Part shown: piece by piece, positions 37,776 through 46,087 of the stretch
Layout of the letters: every line of letters begins with the position of its first letter
How positions within the stretch are numbered: position 1 is the first letter of the stretch
Assembly (NCBI RefSeq): GCF_900167365.1
Contig: NZ_FUXL01000018.1
Span: 32,451 to 96,450 of the forward strand
DNA from: Consotaella salsifontis
GTDB taxonomy: Bacteria; Pseudomonadota; Alphaproteobacteria; Rhizobiales; Rhizobiaceae
DNA length: 64,000 nt
Direction: 5' to 3'
Notes under the pieces: generated by a model
What the model saw: the letters and a program-made list of their open reading frames with translations, nothing else
What the model was told of the DNA's origin: nothing
Databases searched by the model: none
Made by a program: the position numbers and the translations under genes

Positions 37776-40163
37776 ATGATCAATCGCAGAGATTTCATAT
37801 CGCGCATCGTACCGGCCGCCGCCGGCATCGCGATGTTTCCGGCACTGGCCCGCGCTGCTTCCGGCGCCGGCGGCGTGACGGACGGGCGCGTCCTCGTCAA
37901 CACCTCCATCGGGCCGATGTGGCTGACCAAGAAGGGCGGGAACGTCGTGGGCGTCGAGCCTCTGGCGCAGGACGGCGTCGACAATCCGCTGATCCAGTCG
38001 ATGCCGGATCGGCTCTACAACCGCTCGCGCATCGTGGCGCCGATGGTGCGCCGCGACTTCCTCGCCAAGCGCGAGAAGAGCGACCGCACCCTGCGCGGCT
38101 CCAACGACTTCGTCGAGGTGAGCTGGGATGATGCGATGAAGCTCGTCACGGACGAGATCAGCCGCGTCAAGACCGCCTACGGCAACGAGTCGATCCATCG
38201 CGGAAAGAGCTCGTGGGCCAGCAACCACGCCCATGTCCATCGCACGGAGGCGATGCTCCAACGCTTCCTCAACGGCGCCGGCGGCTGCTCCAACTTCTTC
38301 GGCAGCTATTCGAGTCAGGCGATCACCGAGATCCTAACGGCTGTCGCCTGGGGCGGGCCGGGCACCACCAGCGATTGGCCTTCGCTGCACGAGAACACCA
38401 AGCTTATGGTGATCTGGGGCGCGAATCCCGTGACCACCACCCGCATCCTCTCCGCGCGCTATTCGACCAAGGCCTGGCTGGCGCTCAAGGAGAAGAGCAT
38501 CGAGACGATCGTCATCGACCCGGTGCGCAGCGAGACGGCGCAGGCGCTCGACTCCCGCTGGGTCCCAATCACCCCTGGCACCGACGTGGCGCTCGCCCTC
38601 GGCATGATGCACACGCTGCTGACGGAAGACCTTCACGACAAGGAATTCCTGCAGAACTGCACCAACGGCTTCGACGAATTCGCCGAGTACCTGAAGGGCA
38701 CGAAGGACGGCACGCCGAAAACCGCGGAGTGGGCGGCCAAGATCACGGGCGTTCCCGCCGAAACGATTCAGGAGCTCGCCCGCAAGATGCAGGCGACGCG
38801 CACCACGATTGCCTGCGGCTGGTCGACCCAGCGCCAGCATCATGGCGAGCAGGCGCCCTGGTCCATCCTGACCCTGGCGTGCATGCTCGGCCAGATTGGC
38901 CTGCCTGGCGGCGGCGCGGCCTTCGGCCTGCATTATGCCGATGGAGGGTTCCCGAAGGCCGACATGCCTGTGGTGGGCGGAATGGCGCCCGGCAAGAACC
39001 CCGTGGAGCTCGATCCTTTCCCGATCGCCTGCCTCTCCGACGCTTGGCTCAATCCCGGCAAGAAGATCCAATGCAAGGGCCGGGAAATCACCTTCCCCGA
39101 CATCCGTCTGGTTTACACGGCAGGCGGCAACCAGTTCACCCATCACCAGAACACAAACCGCCTCATCAAGGCTTTCCAGGCGCCCGAGACGATCATCGTT
39201 CAGGACCCTTGGTGGACGCCGACGGCGCATTTCGCCGATATCGTCCTTCCGGCGTCGAGCGATTTGGAGCGCGACGACATCGGCCAGGTAATCAACCTGA
39301 TCATCGCCTCGCACGCGGCGGTCGCGCCGCAGCACAAGTCCCGTCCCGACTACGAGATCTACACTGAACTCGCGAGCCGCATGGGCTTCGAACAGGCCTA
39401 TACCGAGGGTCGCAGCCAGCTCGACTGGGTGCGGAAGTTCTACGATGACGCCAAGGCGTCCTCCAAGACGGTGCAGATGCCTGAGTTCGACGAGTTCTGG
39501 TCGGGCGAGGGCATCATCGAGTTTCCGATGGGCAAGGGCGACTTCACCCATCTCGCGGATTTCCGCGAGGAGCCGCTGCTCAACCCGATGGGCACGGCAA
39601 CGGGCCTCATCGAGATCGTCTCGCCCTTCGTCTCCAAGCTCGGCTATGACGACGACTGCCCCGGCCATCCGACTTGGATGGAGCCGGTGGAATGGAAGGG
39701 CAGCGCCTCCTCGAAGGATTATCCGCTGCAGTTCCTTTCGGCGCATCCGCCTCACCGTCTGCATTCGCAGATGGACAACACGGATGCCGGCAAGACCTAC
39801 AAAGTCGCCGGGCGTGAGCCGGTCTATATCCACCCCGAGGACGCCAAGGCGCGAGGCATCGCCGATGGCGACGTGGTCAAGCTGTTCAACGGTCGTGGCG
39901 AGACCTTGGCGGGTGCGGTCGTCACCGACAACATCAGCCAGGGCGTCGTGCTGCTGCATGAGGGATCGTGGTACGATCCTCAGGAGCCGGGCAAGATCGG
40001 TTCGCTCGACAAGCAGGGTAGCGCCAACGTGCTCACCCTCGACGATCCGCTGACCTCCCGCTTCGCCCAGGCGACGATTGCTTCGCTGGCCATCATTCAG
40101 GCGGAGAAATACGCCGAGACAGCGCCCGAGGTGACGGCCTATACGCCGCCGAAGGCCTCGTAA
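37776..40163 (+). CDS. Tat-exported molybdopterin oxidoreductase, DMSO/TMAO reductase type
   Basis: A 795-residue molybdenum enzyme of the DMSO reductase family with a twin-arginine signal (MINRRDFISRIVPAAAG, cleavage after about residue 30). No N-terminal iron-sulfur cysteine motif is present, as in TorA, DorA and BisC. KSSWASNHAHVHRTEAMLQR aligns with the segment carrying the molybdenum-ligating serine in those enzymes. The start at 37776 follows AAGGGAGG. It should reduce an S- or N-oxide (DMSO, TMAO or a biotin/methionine sulfoxide) in the periplasm. No TorC/DorC cytochrome, TorD chaperone or two-component system is nearby, so the electron donor is unknown. Confidence 0.9.
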   Translation: MINRRDFISRIVPAAAGIAMFPALARAASGAGGVTDGRVLVNTSIGPMWLTKKGGNVVGVEPLAQDGVDNPLIQSMPDRLYNRSRIVAPMVRRDFLAKREKSDRTLRGSNDFVEVSWDDAMKLVTDEISRVKTAYGNESIHRGKSSWASNHAHVHRTEAMLQRFLNGAGGCSNFFGSYSSQAITEILTAVAWGGPGTTSDWPSLHENTKLMVIWGANPVTTTRILSARYSTKAWLALKEKSIETIVIDPVRSETAQALDSRWVPITPGTDVALALGMMHTLLTEDLHDKEFLQNCTNGFDEFAEYLKGTKDGTPKTAEWAAKITGVPAETIQELARKMQATRTTIACGWSTQRQHHGEQAPWSILTLACMLGQIGLPGGGAAFGLHYADGGFPKADMPVVGGMAPGKNPVELDPFPIACLSDAWLNPGKKIQCKGREITFPDIRLVYTAGGNQFTHHQNTNRLIKAFQAPETIIVQDPWWTPTAHFADIVLPASSDLERDDIGQVINLIIASHAAVAPQHKSRPDYEIYTELASRMGFEQAYTEGRSQLDWVRKFYDDAKASSKTVQMPEFDEFWSGEGIIEFPMGKGDFTHLADFREEPLLNPMGTATGLIEIVSPFVSKLGYDDDCPGHPTWMEPVEWKGSASSKDYPLQFLSAHPPHRLHSQMDNTDAGKTYKVAGREPVYIHPEDAKARGIADGDVVKLFNGRGETLAGAVVTDNISQGVVLLHEGSWYDPQEPGKIGSLDKQGSANVLTLDDPLTSRFAQATIASLAIIQAEKYAETAPEVTAYTPPKAS

Positions 40164-40190
40164 GCATCGCCGGTATCTTCAAAGCTTTCA

Positions 40191-40219
40191 GCGGCCAGCC
40201 CTCGGGCTGGCCGCTTTTC
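40191..40219 (+). terminator. Rho-independent terminator after the molybdoenzyme gene
   Basis: AGCGGCCAGCC (40191-40201) pairs exactly with GGCTGGCCGCT (40206-40216) around a 4-base loop and runs into TTTT (40216-40219). It may also act for the convergent YitT gene. Confidence 0.85.
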
Positions 40220-40263
40220 TATGTGTGCCGTGGGGGTGCCCTGTCCGTCGGGGAGCTTCTCCC

Positions 40264-40899
40264 TTATCGGGCGTTGTAGCGATCCCTGCGGTGATTGATG
40301 GCCAGGAAGAGGTTGTAGACGACCGCGCCGAGGATCGAGTAGGCGATGGAGATCGGATCGCGCACGGTGAAGGCGAGGGCGAGGATCATCAGGTCCATGC
40401 CGAGCTGGACATAGCCGGCGCGCCAACCGAACTTTTCCTGACAATAGAAGGCGAGGATGCCGACGCCGCCGAGGCTCGACTGGTGGCGGAAGAGGGCGAG
40501 CAGGCCGAAGCCGAGAAGCAGCCCGCCGAGGATGGCGCCGGTCGGCCTGTTGATGAAGGAAAAATCGAGCAGCACCGGCTGAAGCGCAGTGAAGAGCGAC
40601 ATCAGAGCGATGGCGATGAAGGTCTTCACCGTGAAGGCCACGGAGATGCGGCCAATGGCGAGGGCATAGAACGGCAGGTTCACGGCGAAGAACACGACGC
40701 CGAGGTTCCAGCCTGTCGCATAATGGATGATAAAGGCAAGGCCGGCCGTGCCGCCGGTCAAAAGCCCGAGATGCTGGAGGATCACCACGCCAAGGGTGGC
40801 GACCACGGCGCCGGTGAAGATGCCCTGCACATCTTCGAGGGGCGAGTGGCGGGTGGGCGACGACGTCCAGTCGCGCAGGGAACCGAGCTGTACTCTCAT
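40264..40899 (-). CDS. YitT family membrane protein, copy 1
   Basis: A 211-residue protein with about five or six membrane helices, belonging to the YitT/DUF161 family. Seen features are GVVILQHLGLLTGGTAGLAF and FRHQSSLGGVGILAFYCQEK. It lacks the C-terminal DUF2179 domain of Bacillus YitT (about 280 residues). The function of the family is not established. It is 7 bp downstream of a close paralogue on the same strand. Confidence 0.88.
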   Translation of the reverse strand: MRVQLGSLRDWTSSPTRHSPLEDVQGIFTGAVVATLGVVILQHLGLLTGGTAGLAFIIHYATGWNLGVVFFAVNLPFYALAIGRISVAFTVKTFIAIALMSLFTALQPVLLDFSFINRPTGAILGGLLLGFGLLALFRHQSSLGGVGILAFYCQEKFGWRAGYVQLGMDLMILALAFTVRDPISIAYSILGAVVYNLFLAINHRRDRYNAR

Positions 40900-40906
40900 C
40901 CTGACC

Positions 40907-41536
40907 TCATACCGCGATGTAGCGGTCGGTGCGGTGGTTGATCACCAGGACGAGGTTGAGGATGACCGCTCCCAAAATGGAGAGCGCGATCTCGGCCGGG
41001 CTCGCGATGGTGAAGGAAAGGGCGAGGATCGACATGTCGGCGGCGAGCTGTACGTATCCCGCGCGCCAGCCGAAGCGCTCCTGGAGGAAGAAGGCGAGGA
41101 TGCCGACGCCGCCGAGGCTCGAGCGGTGGCGAAAGAGAAGCAGCAAGCCGATGCCGATCATCAGCCCGCCAAGCACAGCACCCGCGAGCGGGTCGACATC
41201 GCCGAGCGTGAAGAGCCGCGGCTGAACCGAACTCAGCGCTGAAAGAAGCGCGACCGCGGAAAAGGTCTTGATCGTGAACGCCTTCCCCATCCGCCGGATA
41301 GCTAGGGCATAGAACGGCAGGTTCACGACGAAGAAGACAAGGCCGAAGTTCCAACCCGTCCAATAATGGATGATGAGCGAGAGACCGGCCGTGCCGCCGG
41401 TGAAGAGGCCGAGATGCTGAAGGATGGCGACGCCGACGACCGTGACCACGGCGCCTGTGACGAGGCCCTGGGCATCCTCGACCACCGAATGGGAGAGTGC
41501 GGGGGCTTCTCCCGCGCTGCTGATGCCTGATTTCAT
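40907..41536 (-). CDS. YitT family membrane protein, copy 2
   Basis: A 209-residue paralogue of the adjacent downstream gene. Equivalent segments are GVAILQHLGLFTGGTAGLSL, FRHRSSLGGVGILAFFLQER and the shared C-terminal INHRTDRY (INHRRDRY in copy 1). The two align without large gaps, so this is a tandem duplication, with copy 2 first in the transcript. The differing N-terminal 25 residues are cytoplasmic. DUF2179 is absent here too. A paired channel of two related subunits is possible but unproven. Confidence 0.88.
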   Translation of the reverse strand: MKSGISSAGEAPALSHSVVEDAQGLVTGAVVTVVGVAILQHLGLFTGGTAGLSLIIHYWTGWNFGLVFFVVNLPFYALAIRRMGKAFTIKTFSAVALLSALSSVQPRLFTLGDVDPLAGAVLGGLMIGIGLLLLFRHRSSLGGVGILAFFLQERFGWRAGYVQLAADMSILALSFTIASPAEIALSILGAVILNLVLVINHRTDRYIAV

Positions 41537-41710
41537 TGGGCGCCTCCCTTGTTGGCGCGCCCATGGCCGGATCGTCCTTGCACGTTAATCTGCATCTTCA
41601 TTCGTCATGTTCAAAACAGCGTCATTCGCGACAATAGCCGGATTGCCGATACGCGCCAGCCCTTGAGCTCTGTCCGGACGAGGAAGTGCGATAAAAGCGC
41701 AGGAAGACCG

Positions 41711-42691
41711 TCACATCAAAGGCGGCTTGGCGGCTGCCAGCGTCTCGTCATCCGCGATCGCCGGGGCGGCGCCGCCGACGAGGAGCGGGAACCGTGCCGC
41801 CAGGACCGCAAGCCAGCCTTCCACCGGCTCTCCTCGATCCAGCCGCAAGGTGAGGGGCTGAATATCGCGGATCTCGAAGCCGGACTGCTCGGCGAGCCGC
41901 GTGAGATAGGCCCGTGAGTGGGCATAGCGCATGGAAGTCTGGAGCACGTAATCCTCTGCCCCGTCGTGGCGCTCCACCGTGAAGGCGAAGAGCGCGCCGG
42001 GCTGAGCCAGCTGGTGGACCCGAGAAAAGACCGGCGAGAGATCGCCGAGATAGGCCAGCACGTCAGCCGCCGTCACCAGATCATAGGAAATCGGGTCCGA
42101 AAAGCCGGCGGCGTCCTGCTGGTGCAGCTCGTCGTAAAGCCCTTTGCGGCGCGCCTTTGCGATCATGCCTTCCGAAAGATCGACGCCCACCAGACGGCTG
42201 ACCCGGCGGCGCAGCCTTTCGCCCATCAGTCCCGTGCCGCAGCCGAGATCAAGGGCGCGGGCATAGGCCTCATGCGCTCCGAACTCGATCATTGCCGCCT
42301 CGATCATCTGGGGCACGCAGTAATGCAGCCGCTGAAGCAAGGCGGCGTCGAACCGGTCGCTGTACTGGTCGAACAGGCCCTCGACATAGGCCGCCGGTGG
42401 GGCTTCCGGCAGCGGCATCACGCCCAGAAGTGCGAGCTTCAGCGACGCGCCGACAGTGTCTTCCGGGTCGCGGCGCAGCGCTTCGCGATAGGCATCGGCG
42501 GCATTCTGAACGGCGCCGGCGGCCTCATGAAAGCTGCCGAGGCGAAACCAGCCCGCCGGCCAGTCGGGCGCCGCCTCCAGGGCCTGGGCCATGACATCGG
42601 CGGCGGCAGCGGCCTCACCCGCATCCGCCAGCATGGCGGCATAATCCGCCCGGCGATCGGCAATCGGATCGCCCGAAAGATAGGTTTTCAT
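41711..42691 (-). CDS. TPR-containing class I SAM-dependent methyltransferase
   Basis: A 326-residue cytoplasmic protein. Residues 1-95 form two or three tetratricopeptide repeats (for example AADVMAQALEAAPDWPAGWF). The rest is a Rossmann methyltransferase with the SAM loop LDLGCGTGLMGERL around residue 147, followed by LVGVDLSEGMIAKAR and VTAADVLAYLGDL. The domain joining is known in alphaproteobacterial proteins of unassigned substrate; TPRs may hold a protein target. It stands as a single gene with no obvious partner. Confidence 0.9.
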   Translation of the reverse strand: MKTYLSGDPIADRRADYAAMLADAGEAAAAADVMAQALEAAPDWPAGWFRLGSFHEAAGAVQNAADAYREALRRDPEDTVGASLKLALLGVMPLPEAPPAAYVEGLFDQYSDRFDAALLQRLHYCVPQMIEAAMIEFGAHEAYARALDLGCGTGLMGERLRRRVSRLVGVDLSEGMIAKARRKGLYDELHQQDAAGFSDPISYDLVTAADVLAYLGDLSPVFSRVHQLAQPGALFAFTVERHDGAEDYVLQTSMRYAHSRAYLTRLAEQSGFEIRDIQPLTLRLDRGEPVEGWLAVLAARFPLLVGGAAPAIADDETLAAAKPPLM

Positions 42692-42835
42692 GAAGTGGAA
42701 CTGCCCGCGACCGGAAAAGCCGCGGGGGTATGCGCCCGACGAGAATCTGCCGCAAGTGCCAATTTACGACACCCTACTCTCAGCTCGCGGCGGCGCTCCT
42801 TCAGCCGATGGAAATACGGCAGAGAAGCACGTTAT

Positions 42836-43228
42836 TCAGGTGGTCGGCGTGACCGGCGGCAGGCCGAGCCAACTGCGGGCGGACGATTCGTCGGCCATCG
42901 GAAAGGCTCGTATCTCGACTCTCGGCAGGACGATATTCTGGAGATCCGCGATGCGGCGCAGCCAGTTGGCGTCCGTCACGACCGCCACTCGGTGGACGCG
43001 GCCGAGATCGCCCAGCCTCGCCAGCCCGTAGCGTACGTCTTTGAGAAGGGCCTCTGCCGTCATTCCATCGAAGTCGCGCAGCACGGCGAGGGTTGAAATC
43101 TTGGCCTCTCCCGCGCCGGCGAGCTTGTCCTCATAGGCAGCGATGGCCCGGTCGATGTCGTCGCCGTCGAGCTTTCCTCTCGTCTCGATGATGAGGATAT
43201 TGGATGGGGAGGGAGTGACAGAGAGCAT
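42836..43228 (-). CDS. SpoIIAA-like (STAS/Sec14-type) protein
   Basis: A 130-residue protein with the pattern of the SpoIIAA-like family: an N-terminal strand NILIIETRGKLDGDDIDRAI, a middle DVRYGLARLGDLGRVHRVAV and a C-terminal IRAFPMADESSARSWLG. Such small proteins have a STAS/Sec14-like fold and are linked to stress or signalling, without a proven function. It is divergent from the exonuclease gene at 43356 with 127 bp between them. Confidence 0.82.
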   Translation of the reverse strand: MLSVTPSPSNILIIETRGKLDGDDIDRAIAAYEDKLAGAGEAKISTLAVLRDFDGMTAEALLKDVRYGLARLGDLGRVHRVAVVTDANWLRRIADLQNIVLPRVEIRAFPMADESSARSWLGLPPVTPTT

Positions 43229-43355
43229 TGGGACGTTCTCCGAATAGGGTCTGATGGAATAAATAGGGACCCTCGCCCGTGTGCGGTAGGTGAGCGTGTC
43301 GTGTCACCTGTTGCCGATCTATGCGTGCGCGACGACCGTTCTATTTTCCCGAGCC

Positions 43356-44366
43356 ATGCGCCCAAGCGAACTTCTCTGCCCGATGTCGGAGGGCCTCTAT
43401 TGCCCGCCCGGCGACTTCCATATCGACCCTGTGCGGCCTGTTCCTCGCGCGCTGGTGACGCACGGCCATGCGGACCATGCGAGGCCGGGCAGCGAGAAGG
43501 TTCTGGCGACGGCCGACACCCTGGCCATCATGGCGCTTCGCTATGGCGAGGATTTCTGCGCCGAGCGCCAAGTCGCAAAGCTCGGCGAGACCATCGATAT
43601 CAACGGCGTGAGGGTTTCGTTCCATCCCGCTGGCCATGTCCTCGGCTCAGCCCAGATCGCGGTGGAGAAGGATGGGCTGACGATGGTGGTGTCGGGCGAC
43701 TACAAGCGCCGGCCAGATCCCACCTGCCGGCCGTTCGAACCGGTCGCGTGCAATGTCTTCATCACTGAGGCTACATTCGGCCTGCCGGTGTTCCGCCACC
43801 CCGACAGCGGCGAGGAAATCCGCCGGCTCATTGCGTCAACGAGGCAGTTTCCCGAGCGCACGCATCTCGTGGGTGCCTATGCCCTCGGCAAGGCGCAGCG
43901 CGTCATCGCCGGACTGCGCGCGGAAGGGTATCACGAGCCGATCTACATCCACGGCGCGTTGAAAAAGCTCTGTGACTTCTATCAGGGCCGGGGGATCGAG
44001 CTGGGCAACCTACAGCCGGCGACGGTCGAGGGCGGCAAGCGAGGAGATTTTGCCGGAGCCGTCGTCATCGGCCCGCCTTCCGCGTTCGCGGACCGGTGGG
44101 CGCGGCGCTTCCCCGACCCCTTGGCCGCGTTCGCATCAGGATGGATGCAGGTGCGGCAGCGCGCCCGCCAGCGCGGCGTCGAGCTGCCGCTGGTGATCTC
44201 GGACCATTCCGATTGGGATGAGTTGACCGAGACCATCTCGGACCTCAAACCGGATGAAGTCTGGGTCACGCACGGGAGAGAGGAGGCGCTTGTGCGCTGG
44301 TGCCAGCTTGAGGGAATCGCCGCTCGTCCGTTGCATCTGGTCGGCTACGAGGATGAAAGCGACTGA
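43356..44366 (+). CDS. Ligase-associated DNA damage response exonuclease (metallo-beta-lactamase fold)
   Basis: A 336-residue MBL/beta-CASP nuclease. The metal motif THGHADHARPG is at about residues 38-48, FHPAGHVLGSAQI supplies another His, and VVSGDYKRRPDPTC the bridging Asp. ISDHSDWDEL and VTHGREEALV complete the site. The start at 43356 fits a normal N-terminus (MRPSELLCPMSEGLYCPPGD); a 22-residue longer frame is unlikely. Family members normally sit next to the ligase-associated helicase and an ATP-dependent ligase; here the helicase is 6 kb away and the ligase is not in the window. Confidence 0.92.
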   Translation: MRPSELLCPMSEGLYCPPGDFHIDPVRPVPRALVTHGHADHARPGSEKVLATADTLAIMALRYGEDFCAERQVAKLGETIDINGVRVSFHPAGHVLGSAQIAVEKDGLTMVVSGDYKRRPDPTCRPFEPVACNVFITEATFGLPVFRHPDSGEEIRRLIASTRQFPERTHLVGAYALGKAQRVIAGLRAEGYHEPIYIHGALKKLCDFYQGRGIELGNLQPATVEGGKRGDFAGAVVIGPPSAFADRWARRFPDPLAAFASGWMQVRQRARQRGVELPLVISDHSDWDELTETISDLKPDEVWVTHGREEALVRWCQLEGIAARPLHLVGYEDESD

Positions 44367-44624
44367 TTGTCGCAGATCGCAGCATAAGGCCTGCCGAGCC
44401 CGGATTTCCCGTATCGGACGAGCCGTCCTGCGCCAAACTCGCGCAGGCTGCGCATCGGTTCAAATAGACCTACCGCAAATTCTTGAGCCCCGACTTCGAA
44501 TAATTTCCGTGCGCTACCCGGAGAGCCTTCTCGCTCTCTAAACGATGCAAGCAGGGTCGGCGCCCGAATATCGATAAGCTCAAATATAACCCGCCGTCCT
44601 GCCTTCCGCGCACACAGGACTCTC

Positions 44625-45956
44625 ATGATCTGGATAGAGTTGTTGATCACGCTGCTGGCGCTCTACATCGGAGCGCGCATCGGCGGCTTGGGAATGGGCA
44701 TTACCGGCGGCCTCGGCGTGGTCGTGCTGTGCTTTGGATTTGGGCTGACGCCGGGCGAGGCGCCGATCGACGTCATGTTGATCATTCTCGCCGCCGTCAC
44801 CGCCGCGTCTGCACTGGAGGCGGCGCGCGGAATGGACTGGCTGGTCCAGCTGTCTGAGCGGCTGCTGCGGCGCTATCCCAAGGCGGTGACGTTCCTGGGG
44901 CCGCTCGTCACCTATACGATGACCGTCTGCGTCGGCACGGGTCACACCGTCTACGTCATCCAGCCGATCATCGCCGATGTCGCCCGCAAGACCGGCGTCC
45001 GACCCGAGAGGCCGCTGGCCATCTCTTCCGTCGCCTCGCAGCTCGGCATTACCGCCAGTCCGCTCTCGGCGGCTGTTGCCTGGATCGTGACGCAGTTCGA
45101 GACGAAGGGCATGCCCTATACGCTCGGCGACGTCCTGATGATCACGATCCCCGCGACCATCATCGGCTGGCTCACCGCCGCGACAGTCCAGAACTTCGTC
45201 GGCAAGGATCTCGATAAGGACCCGGCCTATCAGCGGCGGCTTCAGGATCCGCAGTTCGCGGCGGAGATCACGGCGTCCGATGCGTCGATGCTGAATGTCG
45301 AACTGCCGCGTTCGGCCAAGGCGGCTGTGGGCATCTTCCTTCTTGGGCTCCTCAGCATCGTCATCCTCGGCATGTTCCCGTCTCTGCGCCCGATTGCGGA
45401 CGCGGCGACGGGCAAGCCGGTGGCGATGGGCGCGATCATCCAGATGGCGCTGCTGTCGACGGCGGCGATCATTCTTCTCGCCACGAAGATCGAGGCGAAG
45501 GCGATGGTCATGGGGCCTGTCTTCCGGGCTGGAATGTCGGCGGTGGTCGCCATCTTCGGCATCGCGTGGCTCGCCGACACCTTCGTTTCCAACAATCTTG
45601 GCGTCATCAAGCCGGCGATCGAGGGGATCGTCACTCAGAACCAGTGGCTCTTCGCTTTCGCCTTCTTCCTTGTCTCGATCATCGTCAACAGCCAGGCGGC
45701 GACCGCCCGGATGCTCGGACCTCTCGCCTTCCAGCTCGGAGTGGCCCCGGCGACGCTGATCGGCATCTTTCCGTCGACCTACGCCTACTATTTCATTCCC
45801 AACTACCCAAGCGATCTGGCGACGGTGAACTTCGATCGTACCGGCACCACCCGAATCGGCAAGTATCTCCTGAACCACAGCTTCATGCTGCCCGGCCTCA
45901 TTTGCACCTGGGTTTCGGTGGGTGTCGGACTGCTTTTGGCGAACATTCTCCTCTGA
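44625..45956 (+). CDS. Anaerobic C4-dicarboxylate transporter, DcuA/DcuB family
   Basis: A 443-residue membrane carrier with about ten to twelve helices. IGARIGGLGMGITGGLGVVV at the N-terminus, VCVGTGHTVYVIQPIIADVA, and SVASQLGITASPLSAAVAW match DcuA/DcuB. These carry out uptake, antiport or efflux of fumarate, succinate, aspartate and malate, mainly during anaerobic growth in enteric bacteria. The ATG at 44625 has AGGA upstream. DcuA versus DcuB cannot be separated by eye. It stands alone with a shared terminator after it, and no fumarate reductase is in the window. Confidence 0.92.
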   Translation: MIWIELLITLLALYIGARIGGLGMGITGGLGVVVLCFGFGLTPGEAPIDVMLIILAAVTAASALEAARGMDWLVQLSERLLRRYPKAVTFLGPLVTYTMTVCVGTGHTVYVIQPIIADVARKTGVRPERPLAISSVASQLGITASPLSAAVAWIVTQFETKGMPYTLGDVLMITIPATIIGWLTAATVQNFVGKDLDKDPAYQRRLQDPQFAAEITASDASMLNVELPRSAKAAVGIFLLGLLSIVILGMFPSLRPIADAATGKPVAMGAIIQMALLSTAAIILLATKIEAKAMVMGPVFRAGMSAVVAIFGIAWLADTFVSNNLGVIKPAIEGIVTQNQWLFAFAFFLVSIIVNSQAATARMLGPLAFQLGVAPATLIGIFPSTYAYYFIPNYPSDLATVNFDRTGTTRIGKYLLNHSFMLPGLICTWVSVGVGLLLANILL

Positions 45957-46032
45957 GGCTTCTTTGCCCGGGGAGAGGGCGGCGCGCGGAAGGAGAGGGC
46001 CGCGCGTCGCCGTTTTAGTGGGAGGAAACAAA

Positions 46033-46062
46033 AAACGCGGGCGCCATGAGGCGTCCGCGTTT
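46033..46062. terminator. Bidirectional terminator between the Dcu carrier and pgk
   Basis: AAACGCGGGCGCC (46033-46045) pairs with GGCGTCCGCGTTT (46050-46062) with one mismatch; A-rich bases precede and T-rich bases follow, so it can serve both convergent genes. Confidence 0.85.
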
Positions 46063-46087
46063 CTCTTTTCACAGGTATGATAGGCGA

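Noticed and set aside
38334..39959. Open frame of 541 codons on the minus strand opposite the molybdoenzyme
   Set aside because: Composition is that of a shadow frame and the plus strand has the full set of family motifs.
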